Positions 1 through 7,006 of a stretch of DNA of 16,998 bases are shown here, piece after piece (the first letter of the stretch is position 1; each line of letters begins with the position of its first letter). The notes below the pieces were generated by a model. It was not told the origin of the DNA, searched no databases, and worked only from the letters and a program-made list of their open reading frames with translations. The position numbers and the translations under genes are program-made. The stretch comes from an uncultured Gammaproteobacteria bacterium (GTDB taxonomy: Bacteria > Pseudomonadota > Gammaproteobacteria > Acidiferrobacterales > CAJVXG01), in NCBI GenBank assembly GCA_913009215.1, contig CAJVXG010000011.1:1-16998 (forward strand). Direction: 5' to 3'.

Positions 1-19
1 GATATATAATCACCTCATC

Positions 20-1063
20 ATGTCGACTCAACGCAAAGCCATTGCCCTGATTTCAGGTGGCCTCGATTCCATGTTGGCAGCCAAACTGATGCTGGACCAG
101 GGCGTCCATGTCGAGGGTATTAACTTCTTTACCGGTTTCTGTGTCGAAGGCCATACCCATGCCATTCGCAGCAGGGACCGCAAAAAACCAAAGCGCAATA
201 ACGCCTTATGGGTTGCCGAAACCCTGGGAATCAAACTACATATCGTTGATGTCATCGAGGAATATAAAGACGTATTGATTAATCCCAGGCATGGTTACGG
301 CGCCAATCTCAACCCTTGCCTCGATTGCAAATGCTTTATGGTAAAAAAAGCCAGGCAATGGATCGAGGAGAATAACTTCGACTTTATTATTACCGGGGAG
401 GTCATTGGCCAAAGACCCAAATCACAACGCCGCGAGACCATGCCGGTCGTCGCCAAAGAATCCGGTGCCAATGACCTGCTATTGCGCCCACTGTGCGCCA
501 GGCGCCTGCCTGAAACCAAACCGGAAAAAGAGGGCTGGGTGGATCGCGAAAAATTACTCGATATCACCGGCCGCGGCCGCAAGCCGCAAATGGCTCTGGC
601 CAAAAGCTATGGCATTGAGGATTATGCCCAACCGGCCGGCGGCTGCTGCTTCCTGACCGACGCCCAATACGCACATAAACTGACAGACCTGTGGCAAACC
701 AGGGGCAATAAAGAATATGACCTCGACGATATTATGTTGCTCAAGATTGGCAGGCATATCAGACCTGGGGATAATTTCAAGCTCATCGTTGGTCGCGATG
801 AGGGTGAAAACCGCTACCTGGAAGGTTATCGCAAACGCTTCACATCACTGATAGCGGACAAGCTAAACGGACCGCTGGTATTAGTCCATGGTGATGCCGA
901 CACAGAAGGTCTGCAATTAGCGGCACGTATCACCGCGCGATACAGCCAGGGCCGTGACCGGGACAGCGTTGATATACGCATTACCAATACAGACAGTACG
1001 ACCGAAGTCATAACGGTACAACCCATACCGACCAATGAGATTCTGCAGAGCTGGTACATCTAG
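20..1063 (+). CDS. PP-loop ATPase of the ThiI/MnmA-like type with NFACT-R-like C-terminus; probable RNA thiolation enzyme
   Basis: The 347-residue protein opens with an N-type ATP pyrophosphatase loop, SGGLDS at residues 12-17, as used by enzymes that adenylate a substrate before sulfur or nitrogen transfer. A cysteine cluster (C100, C103, C105 in PCLDCKC), an ITGEVIGQRP stretch (124-133) and a GGCC pair (C209, C210) are candidate sulfur-handling or metal-binding sites. Residues about 244-264 (GRHIRPGDN...GRDEGEN) resemble the NFACT-R RNA-binding domain. This architecture is usually annotated as a tRNA thiouridylase-like protein. The exact nucleoside, and even the RNA class, are not known to me. 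The following tusA gene supports a sulfur-transfer role. The frame stays open to the window's left edge, so an upstream start is possible, but ATG at 20 places the P-loop at the usual distance from the N-terminus. The stop codon lies inside the left repeat of a small inserted element. The protein family is fairly sure; the substrate is inference. Confidence 0.82.
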   Translation: MSTQRKAIALISGGLDSMLAAKLMLDQGVHVEGINFFTGFCVEGHTHAIRSRDRKKPKRNNALWVAETLGIKLHIVDVIEEYKDVLINPRHGYGANLNPCLDCKCFMVKKARQWIEENNFDFIITGEVIGQRPKSQRRETMPVVAKESGANDLLLRPLCARRLPETKPEKEGWVDREKLLDITGRGRKPQMALAKSYGIEDYAQPAGGCCFLTDAQYAHKLTDLWQTRGNKEYDLDDIMLLKIGRHIRPGDNFKLIVGRDEGENRYLEGYRKRFTSLIADKLNGPLVLVHGDADTEGLQLAARITARYSQGRDRDSVDIRITNTDSTTEVITVQPIPTNEILQSWYI

Positions 1064-1082
1064 CCCGCATATTTCACGAAGG
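1061..1082 (+). repeat. Left terminal inverted repeat of the 240-bp element
   Basis: The 22 bp pair with 1279-1300 with two mismatches. The first three bases form the TAG stop codon of the upstream thiolation gene. Confidence 0.75.
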
Positions 1083-1212
1083 CGGACCCATTATTGTTTA
1101 ATATGCTAGCATACAAGCGTAAACAACATTTATATTAGCTATTTCCAAAAAGTACACTTTGTCCTGTTCACGTTGATGTGTAGGACACACGAATGTCGCA
1201 AAGGCCAGGGAT

Positions 1213-1231
1213 GGCCGAGAGCGGCCTTTTT
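1213..1231 (+). terminator. Terminator-like hairpin carried by the 240-bp element
   Basis: GGCCG (1213-1217), loop AGAG, CGGCC (1222-1226), then five T residues (1227-1231). A wider alternative stem pairs AAAGGCC (1200-1206) with GGCCTTT (1223-1229). This has the form of a rho-independent terminator on the plus strand and would reduce read-through from the upstream gene into tusA. The stem is only 5 bp, so its efficiency is uncertain. Confidence 0.5.
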
Positions 1232-1278
1232 CGAGCGATCGTTCAACCTGCCTTGCCAGCTTGCCCCGGAACGCGAAC

Positions 1279-1300
1279 CCTTCATGAATTATGCGGGCTA
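1279..1300 (-). repeat. Right terminal inverted repeat of the 240-bp element
   Basis: Inverse partner of 1061-1082 with 20 of 22 matches. It ends three bases before the tusA start codon. Confidence 0.75.
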
Positions 1301-1303
1301 ACC

Positions 1304-1540
1304 ATGACACAACAGCAACTGGATACCCGTGGATTGATCTGTCCCATGCCAGTGATCAAGGTACAGGATATGATCAAAACGCTGCACCAGGGTGACATAC
1401 TGGAGGTACGCTGTAGTGACCCCGGGACAATGCATGATGTCCCGGCCTGGTGTCGTATCCATGGTCATGAAATATTACAATGCAGCAATAACGACGAGGA
1501 AATCCTGATTCGTATCAAGGTAGGGCCTGATGGCACATAA
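1304..1540 (+). CDS. tusA: TusA-family sulfur carrier protein
   Basis: A 78-residue protein with the TusA signature LDTRGLICPMPVIK at residues 6-19. Cys13 of the CPMP motif is the persulfide-carrying residue in the family. TusA proteins take sulfur from cysteine desulfurases or rhodaneses and pass it to tRNA 2-thiolation, molybdopterin synthesis or, in sulfur oxidisers, sulfur oxidation pathways. ATG 1304 is preferred because it gives the family's usual length of about 80 residues. A longer in-frame start at 1193 would add 37 residues encoded entirely by the inserted element. The Shine-Dalgarno signal is weak. On the reconstructed ancestral junction this gene followed the PP-loop gene by two bases, which suggests the two proteins worked in one sulfur relay. 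The 3' end overlaps the CDF transporter gene by 11 nt, indicating translational coupling. Confidence 0.9.
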   Translation: MTQQQLDTRGLICPMPVIKVQDMIKTLHQGDILEVRCSDPGTMHDVPAWCRIHGHEILQCSNNDEEILIRIKVGPDGT

Positions 1541-2702
1541 ACACCATCATCACATCCCCGAAGAAATCTCGCGCGATGCCCGCTATCGCGAAACCGTCAA
1601 GGTTACGCTGGTTGGCTCTGCCGTCGACCTCCTGCTCGGTGTGGTAAAGATTGTTATTGGTATTGTTGGCCACTCGCAGGCACTGATTGCCGATGGTATC
1701 CATTCTCTCTCAGATCTCGCCACCGACTTTATCGTGCTCTATGCCGCCAAACACTCCAGCCATAAAGCCGACAAAGAACATCCCTATGGCCACGAGCGCA
1801 TTGAAACGGTAGCTACGGTGATCCTCGGGGTGGCCCTCATTGCTGTCGCCATCGGTATTGCCTATCACGCCTTACAGCGCATGTTTCATCCTGAGCAATT
1901 ACTGCAACCGAGCTTCTGGGTATTGGTGGTTGCCGTAATCTCGGTCATCTCCAAAGAGCTTATTTATCATTACACCATGCGCGTAGCACGCAAGCATAAC
2001 TCGGCGATGTTGCGTGCCAATGCCTGGCATAGCCGCAGTGATGCGGTGTCCTCCATCATCGTGGTGGTTGGTGTTATCGGCACCATGGCAGGCCTGCCCT
2101 ATCTTGATGCCCTCGCCGCCATCGGTGTTGCCTTCATGATTGCCAAAATTGGCTGGGAGCTGGGCTGGAGCAGTCTGCAGGAACTGGTCGATACCGGGCT
2201 GGAACAACACCGGGTCGATGCCATTCGCCAAATCATACTGGGTACTGCCGGGGTTTGCTCCTTGCACATGTTGCGTACGCGCATGATGGGAGGCATGGCG
2301 CTGGTTGATGTCCATGTACAGGTCGATCCTGACCTGACCGTATCCGAGGGCCACCACATCAGTGAGACGGTGCGGCGTCAATTGATCCAGGAAATACCGG
2401 AAGTCAGTGACGTCATGGTCCATATTGACACCGAAGACGACCAGACCGCAGCCGCCACACTAAATCTGCCACAAAGAGATGAAGTTTTACAATGGTTAAA
2501 CAACGCCTTTGCCGACATACCTGGTAGCAGACGTATCGATAAAATTGTGCTGCATTACATCAATGGCAAAATTGATACGGAAATCTTTCTGCCGCTGGAT
2601 GTTTTATCGACGGATACCACGGCTTATAGCCTGAAACAACAATTCAGCAACGCCATTAAAAACGACCAGCGTTTTGGCAAAGTCAGGGTATATTTTGCCT
2701 GA
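1530..2702 (+). CDS. Cation diffusion facilitator (CDF) family metal efflux transporter
   Basis: A 390-residue inner-membrane divalent-metal/proton antiporter of the CDF family. Hydrophobic segments fill residues about 24-215, followed by a cytoplasmic domain (about 220-300) with the usual DVHVQVD and VMVHID strands. The transmembrane metal site reads H58-x3-D62 (GIHSLSD) and H167-x3-D171 (HSRSDA). An HD/HD set is typical of zinc-type members, so Zn2+ (or Cd2+/Co2+) is more likely than Mn2+, though this is inferred. The N-terminus is histidine-rich (HKHHHH, residues 3-8), a possible metal-loading segment. About 90 residues (301-390) extend past the typical length of around 300 and form an extra C-terminal region I do not recognise. 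ATG 1530 has an AAGGTAGGG ribosome site and overlaps the tusA end. Confidence 0.9.
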   Translation: MAHKHHHHIPEEISRDARYRETVKVTLVGSAVDLLLGVVKIVIGIVGHSQALIADGIHSLSDLATDFIVLYAAKHSSHKADKEHPYGHERIETVATVILGVALIAVAIGIAYHALQRMFHPEQLLQPSFWVLVVAVISVISKELIYHYTMRVARKHNSAMLRANAWHSRSDAVSSIIVVVGVIGTMAGLPYLDALAAIGVAFMIAKIGWELGWSSLQELVDTGLEQHRVDAIRQIILGTAGVCSLHMLRTRMMGGMALVDVHVQVDPDLTVSEGHHISETVRRQLIQEIPEVSDVMVHIDTEDDQTAAATLNLPQRDEVLQWLNNAFADIPGSRRIDKIVLHYINGKIDTEIFLPLDVLSTDTTAYSLKQQFSNAIKNDQRFGKVRVYFA

Positions 2703-2705
2703 ATA

Positions 2706-2722
2706 TGCACTATAATGGTGCG
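2706..2722 (+). promoter_or_regulatory. NtrC-binding site 1 upstream of glnA
   Basis: TGCACTATAATGGTGCG matches the NtrC consensus GCACYA-N3-TRGTGC. Its centre (2714) is about 128 bp upstream of the predicted glnA transcription start and 32 bp (three helical turns) from site 2. This is the paired-enhancer arrangement known at E. coli glnA. Confidence 0.85.
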
Positions 2723-2737
2723 CTAAGAAAAATATTA

Positions 2738-2754
2738 CGCACCATTATAGTGCA
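2738..2754 (-). promoter_or_regulatory. NtrC-binding site 2 upstream of glnA
   Basis: CGCACCATTATAGTGCA is the exact reverse complement of site 1 and fits the same NtrC consensus. Its centre (2746) lies about 96 bp upstream of the predicted start. With one more base pair on the outside, the two sites form an 18-bp perfect inverted repeat with a 15-nt spacer. Confidence 0.85.
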
Positions 2755-2815
2755 TTGGGAATTTCTTTAGAACTATTTATTTATGTAAAACAATAGGTTA
2801 TATATCTACAGGGGC

Positions 2816-2831
2816 TGGCATAGAAAATGCT
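2816..2831 (+). promoter_or_regulatory. Sigma-54 (-24/-12) promoter of glnA
   Basis: TGGCATAGAAAATGCT has GG (2817-2818) and GC (2829-2830) separated by exactly 10 nt, the invariant spacing of RpoN promoters (consensus TGGCAC-N5-TTGCA). Transcription would start near 2842, leaving a leader of about 50 nt before glnA. The two NtrC boxes upstream support the call. Confidence 0.82.
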
Positions 2832-2891
2832 CTATTTGGTGGCTTTATTGTTTAGAATTCACCACTTCGATTCACACACAGGAGGACTGTA

Positions 2892-4301
2892 ATGTCTGGG
2901 GCTGATGTTTTAAAAATGATCAAAGATAACAAGGTGAAGTTTGTGGACTTTCGCTTCACAGACACCCTTGGTAAAGAGCAACACGTCTCCGTACCCGCAA
3001 GCGTGATTGACAAGGATATTTTTGAAGAAGGAAAAATGTTTGACGGGTCTTCCATCGCAGGATGGAAGGGTATTAACGAATCCGACATGATCCTGATGCC
3101 AGGTGCCGAAACGGCAGTCATGGATCCTTTTATGGAAGAACCGACCCTGATACTGCGCTGCGATATTATCGAACCGAACGATATGCAGGGCTACGAACGT
3201 GATCCCCGCACCATCGCCAAACGTGCCGAGGCCTATATGCAGTCTACCGGGATTGCCGATGCCGCCTACTTTGGTCCGGAACCGGAATTTTTTGTGTTTG
3301 ACGATGTACGCTGGGGCTCCGACATGAGCGGCAGCTTTTACAAGGTCGATTCGGAAGAAGCCGAATGGAACTCAGAGCGCGTCTTTGAACAAGGTAACAT
3401 CGGTCACCGCCCTGGTGTCAAAGGCGGTTATTTCCCGGTGCCTCCGGTCGACTCCCTGCAGGACCTGCGTTCTGCCATGTGTCTGGCGCTGGAAGAAATG
3501 GGTGTCAAAGTCGAGGTACACCATCACGAGGTAGCCACCGCCGGCCAATGTGAAATTGGTACCGCGTTCAATACCCTGGTTACCCGAGCTGACCAGAATC
3601 AGATCCTGAAATATGTGGTCCATAATGTGGCCCATTCCTATGGCCGCACAGCGACCTTTATGCCAAAACCATTAGTCGGCGATAACGGTAACGGTATGCA
3701 CGTACACCAGTCGCTGGCCAAAGGCGGCAAAAATTTGTTCAGCGGTGATGGTTATGGCGGTCTCAGTGAAACTGCGTTGTATTACATCGGCGGTATTGTC
3801 AAGCATGCCCGTGCACTAAACGCCTTCACTAACGGCTCTACCAACAGCTACAAGCGTCTGGTACCGGGTTTTGAGGCACCGACCCTGCTGGCCTATTCCG
3901 CACGCAATCGTTCCGCGTCCATTCGTATTCCATACGATGCCAACCCGAAAGGTCGGCGCGTCGAGGTCCGTTTCCCGGATGCGGCGGCAAACGTTTATTT
4001 CACCTTTGCCTCTATGTTAATGGCTGGTCTCGATGGTATCCAGAATAAGACCCATCCGGGTGACGCCATGGACAAAGATCTGTACGACCTGCCACCAGAA
4101 GAAGAAAAAAACATCCCCACCGTATGTTTCTCTCTGGACCAGGCCCTGGATGCATTGGACAAGGACCGTGACTTCCTCAAGGCTGGTGGCGTTTTCACAG
4201 ACGATGTCCTTAATGCCTACATTGAGCTGAAGATGGAAGAAGTCACCCGCTTGCGTATGACTACGCACCCGGTTGAATTCGATATGTACTACAGTCAGTA
4301 A
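2892..4301 (+). CDS. glnA: Glutamine synthetase type I (GSI-beta)
   Basis: The 469-residue dodecameric enzyme makes glutamine from glutamate, ammonia and ATP in the cytoplasm. Hallmarks are the DGSSIAGW latch (51-58), metal ligands in FGPEPEFF (E130, E132), NGNGMHVHQS (265-274), the glutamate flap PGFEAP with E328, and the adenylylation loop KDLYDLPPEE. Tyr398, counting Met1, corresponds to Tyr397 of the E. coli enzyme, so regulation by GlnE adenylylation is expected. Length and motifs agree with the proteobacterial family from end to end. A strong AGGAGG lies 6 nt before the ATG. The sigma-54 promoter and NtrC sites upstream show control by the NtrB-NtrC pair encoded immediately downstream. 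Confidence 0.98.
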   Translation: MSGADVLKMIKDNKVKFVDFRFTDTLGKEQHVSVPASVIDKDIFEEGKMFDGSSIAGWKGINESDMILMPGAETAVMDPFMEEPTLILRCDIIEPNDMQGYERDPRTIAKRAEAYMQSTGIADAAYFGPEPEFFVFDDVRWGSDMSGSFYKVDSEEAEWNSERVFEQGNIGHRPGVKGGYFPVPPVDSLQDLRSAMCLALEEMGVKVEVHHHEVATAGQCEIGTAFNTLVTRADQNQILKYVVHNVAHSYGRTATFMPKPLVGDNGNGMHVHQSLAKGGKNLFSGDGYGGLSETALYYIGGIVKHARALNAFTNGSTNSYKRLVPGFEAPTLLAYSARNRSASIRIPYDANPKGRRVEVRFPDAAANVYFTFASMLMAGLDGIQNKTHPGDAMDKDLYDLPPEEEKNIPTVCFSLDQALDALDKDRDFLKAGGVFTDDVLNAYIELKMEEVTRLRMTTHPVEFDMYYSQ

Positions 4302-4318
4302 TCAGGCTTATACAGGTA

Positions 4319-4348
4319 GACGGTGTTCTGTCTTGACAGGACACCGTC
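4319..4348 (+). terminator. Strong hairpin after glnA, without a T-run
   Basis: Arms 4319-4332 and 4335-4348 pair over 14 positions with one G-U pair and almost no loop; the base pairs near the tip would open to form one. No T-tract follows, so this may be an mRNA-stabilising or processing hairpin or a weak attenuator between glnA and ntrBC. In E. coli a terminator also lies in this interval. Confidence 0.5.
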
Positions 4349-4383
4349 ACACCGGTGATTGACTGAAATAGCGCGGACCATTG

Positions 4384-4409
4384 CGATGTTTATGTCATCG
4401 GTCTTTTTT
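4384..4409 (+). terminator. Weak terminator-like hairpin with six T residues before ntrB
   Basis: CGATG (4384-4388) pairs with CATCG (4396-4400) across a 7-nt loop. The sequence then runs GTC and six T residues (4404-4409). The stem is short, so this is tentative. It would partly separate glnA transcription from ntrBC. Confidence 0.35.
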
Positions 4410-4510
4410 GGATAAACACTATCAGGGATCTTTACGGCCAGAACTGCCGTAACAACTATGGCATTAACACAGACACAAGTGTTTCAATCTCACCACCCCA
4501 CCAACAAACA

Positions 4511-4516
4511 AGGTGA
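4511..4516 (+). promoter_or_regulatory. Ribosome binding site deciding the ntrB start
   Basis: AGGTGA lies 4 nt before ATG 4521. The in-frame upstream ATG at 4458 has no recognisable Shine-Dalgarno sequence. Confidence 0.6.
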
Positions 4517-4520
4517 GGCA

Positions 4521-5573
4521 ATGCACAAACGTATCTACGAGGGCTTAAGCACAGCGGTTGCCTTACTGGACACCAATTTTACCGTATTGAGTATCAATCC
4601 GGCCGGCGAAATGCTGTTTGCCATCAGTGCCAATCGACTGATCGGCAAGGAATTCATGCATCTTTTCCAGGACAATATGCCTATTATGGCTACCCTGGAA
4701 GAGGCATTGGCACGAAAGAATTCGATTACCCTTCGGGAACTGAAGATTCTCTTGCCGGGTCGCGAAGCCATCACGGTTGATATGACCGTCTGCCCCCTGA
4801 CCAGCCCCGAGGGTGATACCAATTTACTGATTGAGCTGGTCCGTGTTGATCGTTATCTGCAACTTAGTCGCGAAGACGACATACTGGACCGCCATGCCGC
4901 CACCCAGGCCATGCTGAAAGGCCTGGCGCATGAAATTAAAAACCCGCTGGGCGGGTTAAGCGGTGCGGCACAATTACTGGAAAAACAATTACCAGACCGG
5001 TCACTAAAAGAATACACTTATATTATCGTTCAGGAAGCTGACCGCTTGCGTGATCTGGTGGATCGCATGTTTGCCAGCAGCAAGCCATTAAACAAGGATC
5101 TGGTCAATATTCACAAGATCCTGAATCATGTACGCAAGATTACCCTGGCCGAAAACCATAATGGCCAGCTTGATATCAAACAGGATTACGACCCCAGCCT
5201 GCCCGAGCTCATTGGTGACAATGACCAATTGATCCAGGCGGTTCTCAATATTGTCAAAAATGCCGTTGAGTCACTAAAAGGTACTGGGCGCATCATATTA
5301 AGGACCCGTATTGAACGCCAGTTCACCATTGGTAGCCGGCGACATCGCCTGGTTTTAAAAGCCGAAATAGAGGACAACGGACCGGGCATCCCCGATGAAC
5401 TCAAGGAACAGGTTTTTTATCCGATGGTCACCGGTCGTTCCGAGGGTACCGGACTTGGCCTGTCGCTGGCACAAAGCATCATCAACAGTCACGATGGCTT
5501 GATCGAATTTAAAAGCCGTCCCGGTAAAACCATTTTTACAATTCTATTACCAATAATAAAATCGGTATCATGA
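4521..5573 (+). CDS. ntrB: Nitrogen regulation sensor histidine kinase NtrB (GlnL)
   Basis: A cytoplasmic histidine kinase/phosphatase that phosphorylates NtrC under nitrogen limitation and is switched by the PII protein. From ATG 4521 it is 350 residues, very close to E. coli NtrB (349). An N-terminal PAS domain (about 5-110) precedes the H-box GLAHEIKNPLGG, with phospho-accepting His137. The ATPase region has an N-box ending in NIVKNAVES (N247), the G1 box DNGPGIP (285-291) and the G2 box GTGLGLS (309-315). A start at 4458 would add 21 residues but lacks a ribosome site. No transmembrane segment is present, as expected for NtrB. The stop overlaps the ntrC start (ATGA), so the pair is translationally coupled. 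The conserved DYDPSLPEL stretch is also characteristic of NtrB. Confidence 0.95.
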   Translation: MHKRIYEGLSTAVALLDTNFTVLSINPAGEMLFAISANRLIGKEFMHLFQDNMPIMATLEEALARKNSITLRELKILLPGREAITVDMTVCPLTSPEGDTNLLIELVRVDRYLQLSREDDILDRHAATQAMLKGLAHEIKNPLGGLSGAAQLLEKQLPDRSLKEYTYIIVQEADRLRDLVDRMFASSKPLNKDLVNIHKILNHVRKITLAENHNGQLDIKQDYDPSLPELIGDNDQLIQAVLNIVKNAVESLKGTGRIILRTRIERQFTIGSRRHRLVLKAEIEDNGPGIPDELKEQVFYPMVTGRSEGTGLGLSLAQSIINSHDGLIEFKSRPGKTIFTILLPIIKSVS

Positions 5574-6970
5574 ACAGAACAGGAATAGTCTGGGTAATCG
5601 ACGATGATCGCTCCATACGCTGGGTGCTGGAAAAGGCCCTGCAACAGGAGGGCATGAAGGTTGAAACCTTCGATAATGCCAACGAGATTGTAGAGACCCT
5701 GGAACGCAGGCGTCCTGACGTCATTGTCACCGATATTCGTATGCCCGGTATGGGTGGTCTTGAGCTGTTATCCACCCTGTCAGAGAAGATTCCGGAAATA
5801 CCCGTGATTGTGATGACGGCGCACACTGATCTCGACAGTGCTGTTTCATCGTTCCAGAAAGGCGCCTTTGAATATTTACCCAAACCCTTTGGTATCGACG
5901 AGGCCACGTCTCTGGTGAAACGGGCATTGGAGCAACGCTGGAAAAATAGTGTTAATACGACCACTGCGGAGCTCATCCCCGAAACTACGGATATCATTGG
6001 CAAGGCCCCGGCAATGCAGGAAGTATTTCGCGCCATCGGCCGTCTGTCCAGTTCTCACCTCAGCGTACTCATTAATGGCGAGTCTGGCACCGGCAAGGAA
6101 CTGGTGGCCCGCGCCTTGCATAACCACAGCCCGCGTGCCAACAATCCCTTTGTTGCCATCAACATTGCTGCCATTCCCAGCGAACTACTGGAATCAGAAT
6201 TATTCGGTCACGAACGCGGTGCCTTTACCGGTGCCCAGAACCAGCGCAAGGGGCGCTTTGAACAATCCAACGGCGGCACCCTGTTTCTTGATGAAATTGG
6301 CGACATGTCTGCAGACCTGCAAACACGATTGCTGCGGGTGTTGTCGGACGGGAAATTCTATCGTGTCGGTGGCCATGACCAGATTGAAACCAATGTCCGG
6401 ATCATTGCCGCCACCAACCAGAACCTGGAAGAACGTGTCGAGAATGGGCAATTTCGTGAAGACCTGTTCCATAGGCTGAATGTGATACGTATACATATGC
6501 CCCCATTACACGAGCGCAAGGAAGATATTCCCACGCTGGCACGACACTTCCTGAAACGCTCTGCCGAGGAACTCACTGTGGAAGTAAAACAGCTGCTCCC
6601 CGAGGCTGAAGAATTTCTATGCAACCTGAAATGGCCCGGCAATGTACGACAACTGGAAAATACTTGCCGTTGGCTAACGGTCATGGCGCCCGGCCAAAGC
6701 ATCCGTATTGACGATATGCCTCCGGAATTGGCGCGGAAAAATGGTAACAATGACGATAAAAATAACTGGGAGGACGAACTGCGACAGACTATTGAGCAGC
6801 GTTTGTCCCGTGGTGACGTGGAAATTTTTTACTCACTCAACCAGAGCTTCGAGCGCGTACTGATCGAGGCTGCATTAAAGTACTCCAGTGGTAAAAAACA
6901 GGACGCAGCCAAAAAACTCGGCTGGGGACGTAATACTTTGGCACGCAAGCTCAAAGAGCTGAATCTTTAA
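5570..6970 (+). CDS. ntrC: Nitrogen regulation response regulator NtrC (GlnG), sigma-54 activator
   Basis: The 466-residue enhancer-binding protein is phosphorylated by NtrB and drives sigma-54 transcription. The receiver domain (1-120) has the acidic pocket D11-D13, phospho-acceptor D55 (VTDIRMPGM) and K105 (LPKPF). The AAA+ domain has Walker A GESGTGKE (170-177), the sigma-54 contact loop GAFTGA (217-222) and Walker B GGTLFLDEIGD (235-245). A Fis-type helix-turn-helix ends the protein (about 440-466, DAAKKLGWGRNTLARKLKEL). All functional motifs are intact. It overlaps ntrB by 4 nt. The two NtrC boxes upstream of glnA are its obvious local target. It converges with the sulfotransferase gene across a 36-bp gap that has no clear terminator. 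Confidence 0.97.
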   Translation: MNRTGIVWVIDDDRSIRWVLEKALQQEGMKVETFDNANEIVETLERRRPDVIVTDIRMPGMGGLELLSTLSEKIPEIPVIVMTAHTDLDSAVSSFQKGAFEYLPKPFGIDEATSLVKRALEQRWKNSVNTTTAELIPETTDIIGKAPAMQEVFRAIGRLSSSHLSVLINGESGTGKELVARALHNHSPRANNPFVAINIAAIPSELLESELFGHERGAFTGAQNQRKGRFEQSNGGTLFLDEIGDMSADLQTRLLRVLSDGKFYRVGGHDQIETNVRIIAATNQNLEERVENGQFREDLFHRLNVIRIHMPPLHERKEDIPTLARHFLKRSAEELTVEVKQLLPEAEEFLCNLKWPGNVRQLENTCRWLTVMAPGQSIRIDDMPPELARKNGNNDDKNNWEDELRQTIEQRLSRGDVEIFYSLNQSFERVLIEAALKYSSGKKQDAAKKLGWGRNTLARKLKELNL

Positions 6971-7006
6971 CAGCAGCCTTCCGATCCGATTGCCTTATAT
7001 CCTGAA

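Larger units (their letters stand above)
1061..1300. mobile_element. 240-bp MITE-like element with terminal inverted repeats, inserted at a gene junction
   Basis: The segment begins TAGCCCGCAT and ends ATGCGGGCTA. The terminal inverted repeats (1061-1082 and 1279-1300) match at 20 of 22 positions. No transposase is encoded inside. The outermost TA on each side could be a TA target duplication, as made by IS630/Tc1-mariner-type elements. If one TA copy and the interior are removed, the flanks join as ATC-TAA-CC-ATG: the upstream gene regains a TAA stop, with the tusA start two bases later. Inside are a 12-bp perfect palindrome (TATGCTAGCATA, 1102-1113), a TGTCCT/AGGACA hairpin (1160-1187) and a terminator-like hairpin near 1213-1231. 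The repeats and the clean junction are seen directly; mobility and family are inferred. Confidence 0.72.

Noticed and set aside
1193..1303. Possible 37-residue N-terminal extension of TusA starting at 1193, with an AGGA upstream
   Set aside because: The extension is encoded wholly by the inserted element. TusA proteins are about 80 residues, and the ATG at 1304 restores a natural junction when the element is removed.
1098..1310. Minus-strand open frame of 70 residues across the inserted element
   Set aside because: No recognisable domain, no clear ribosome site, and it merely spans the repeat element and its hairpins.
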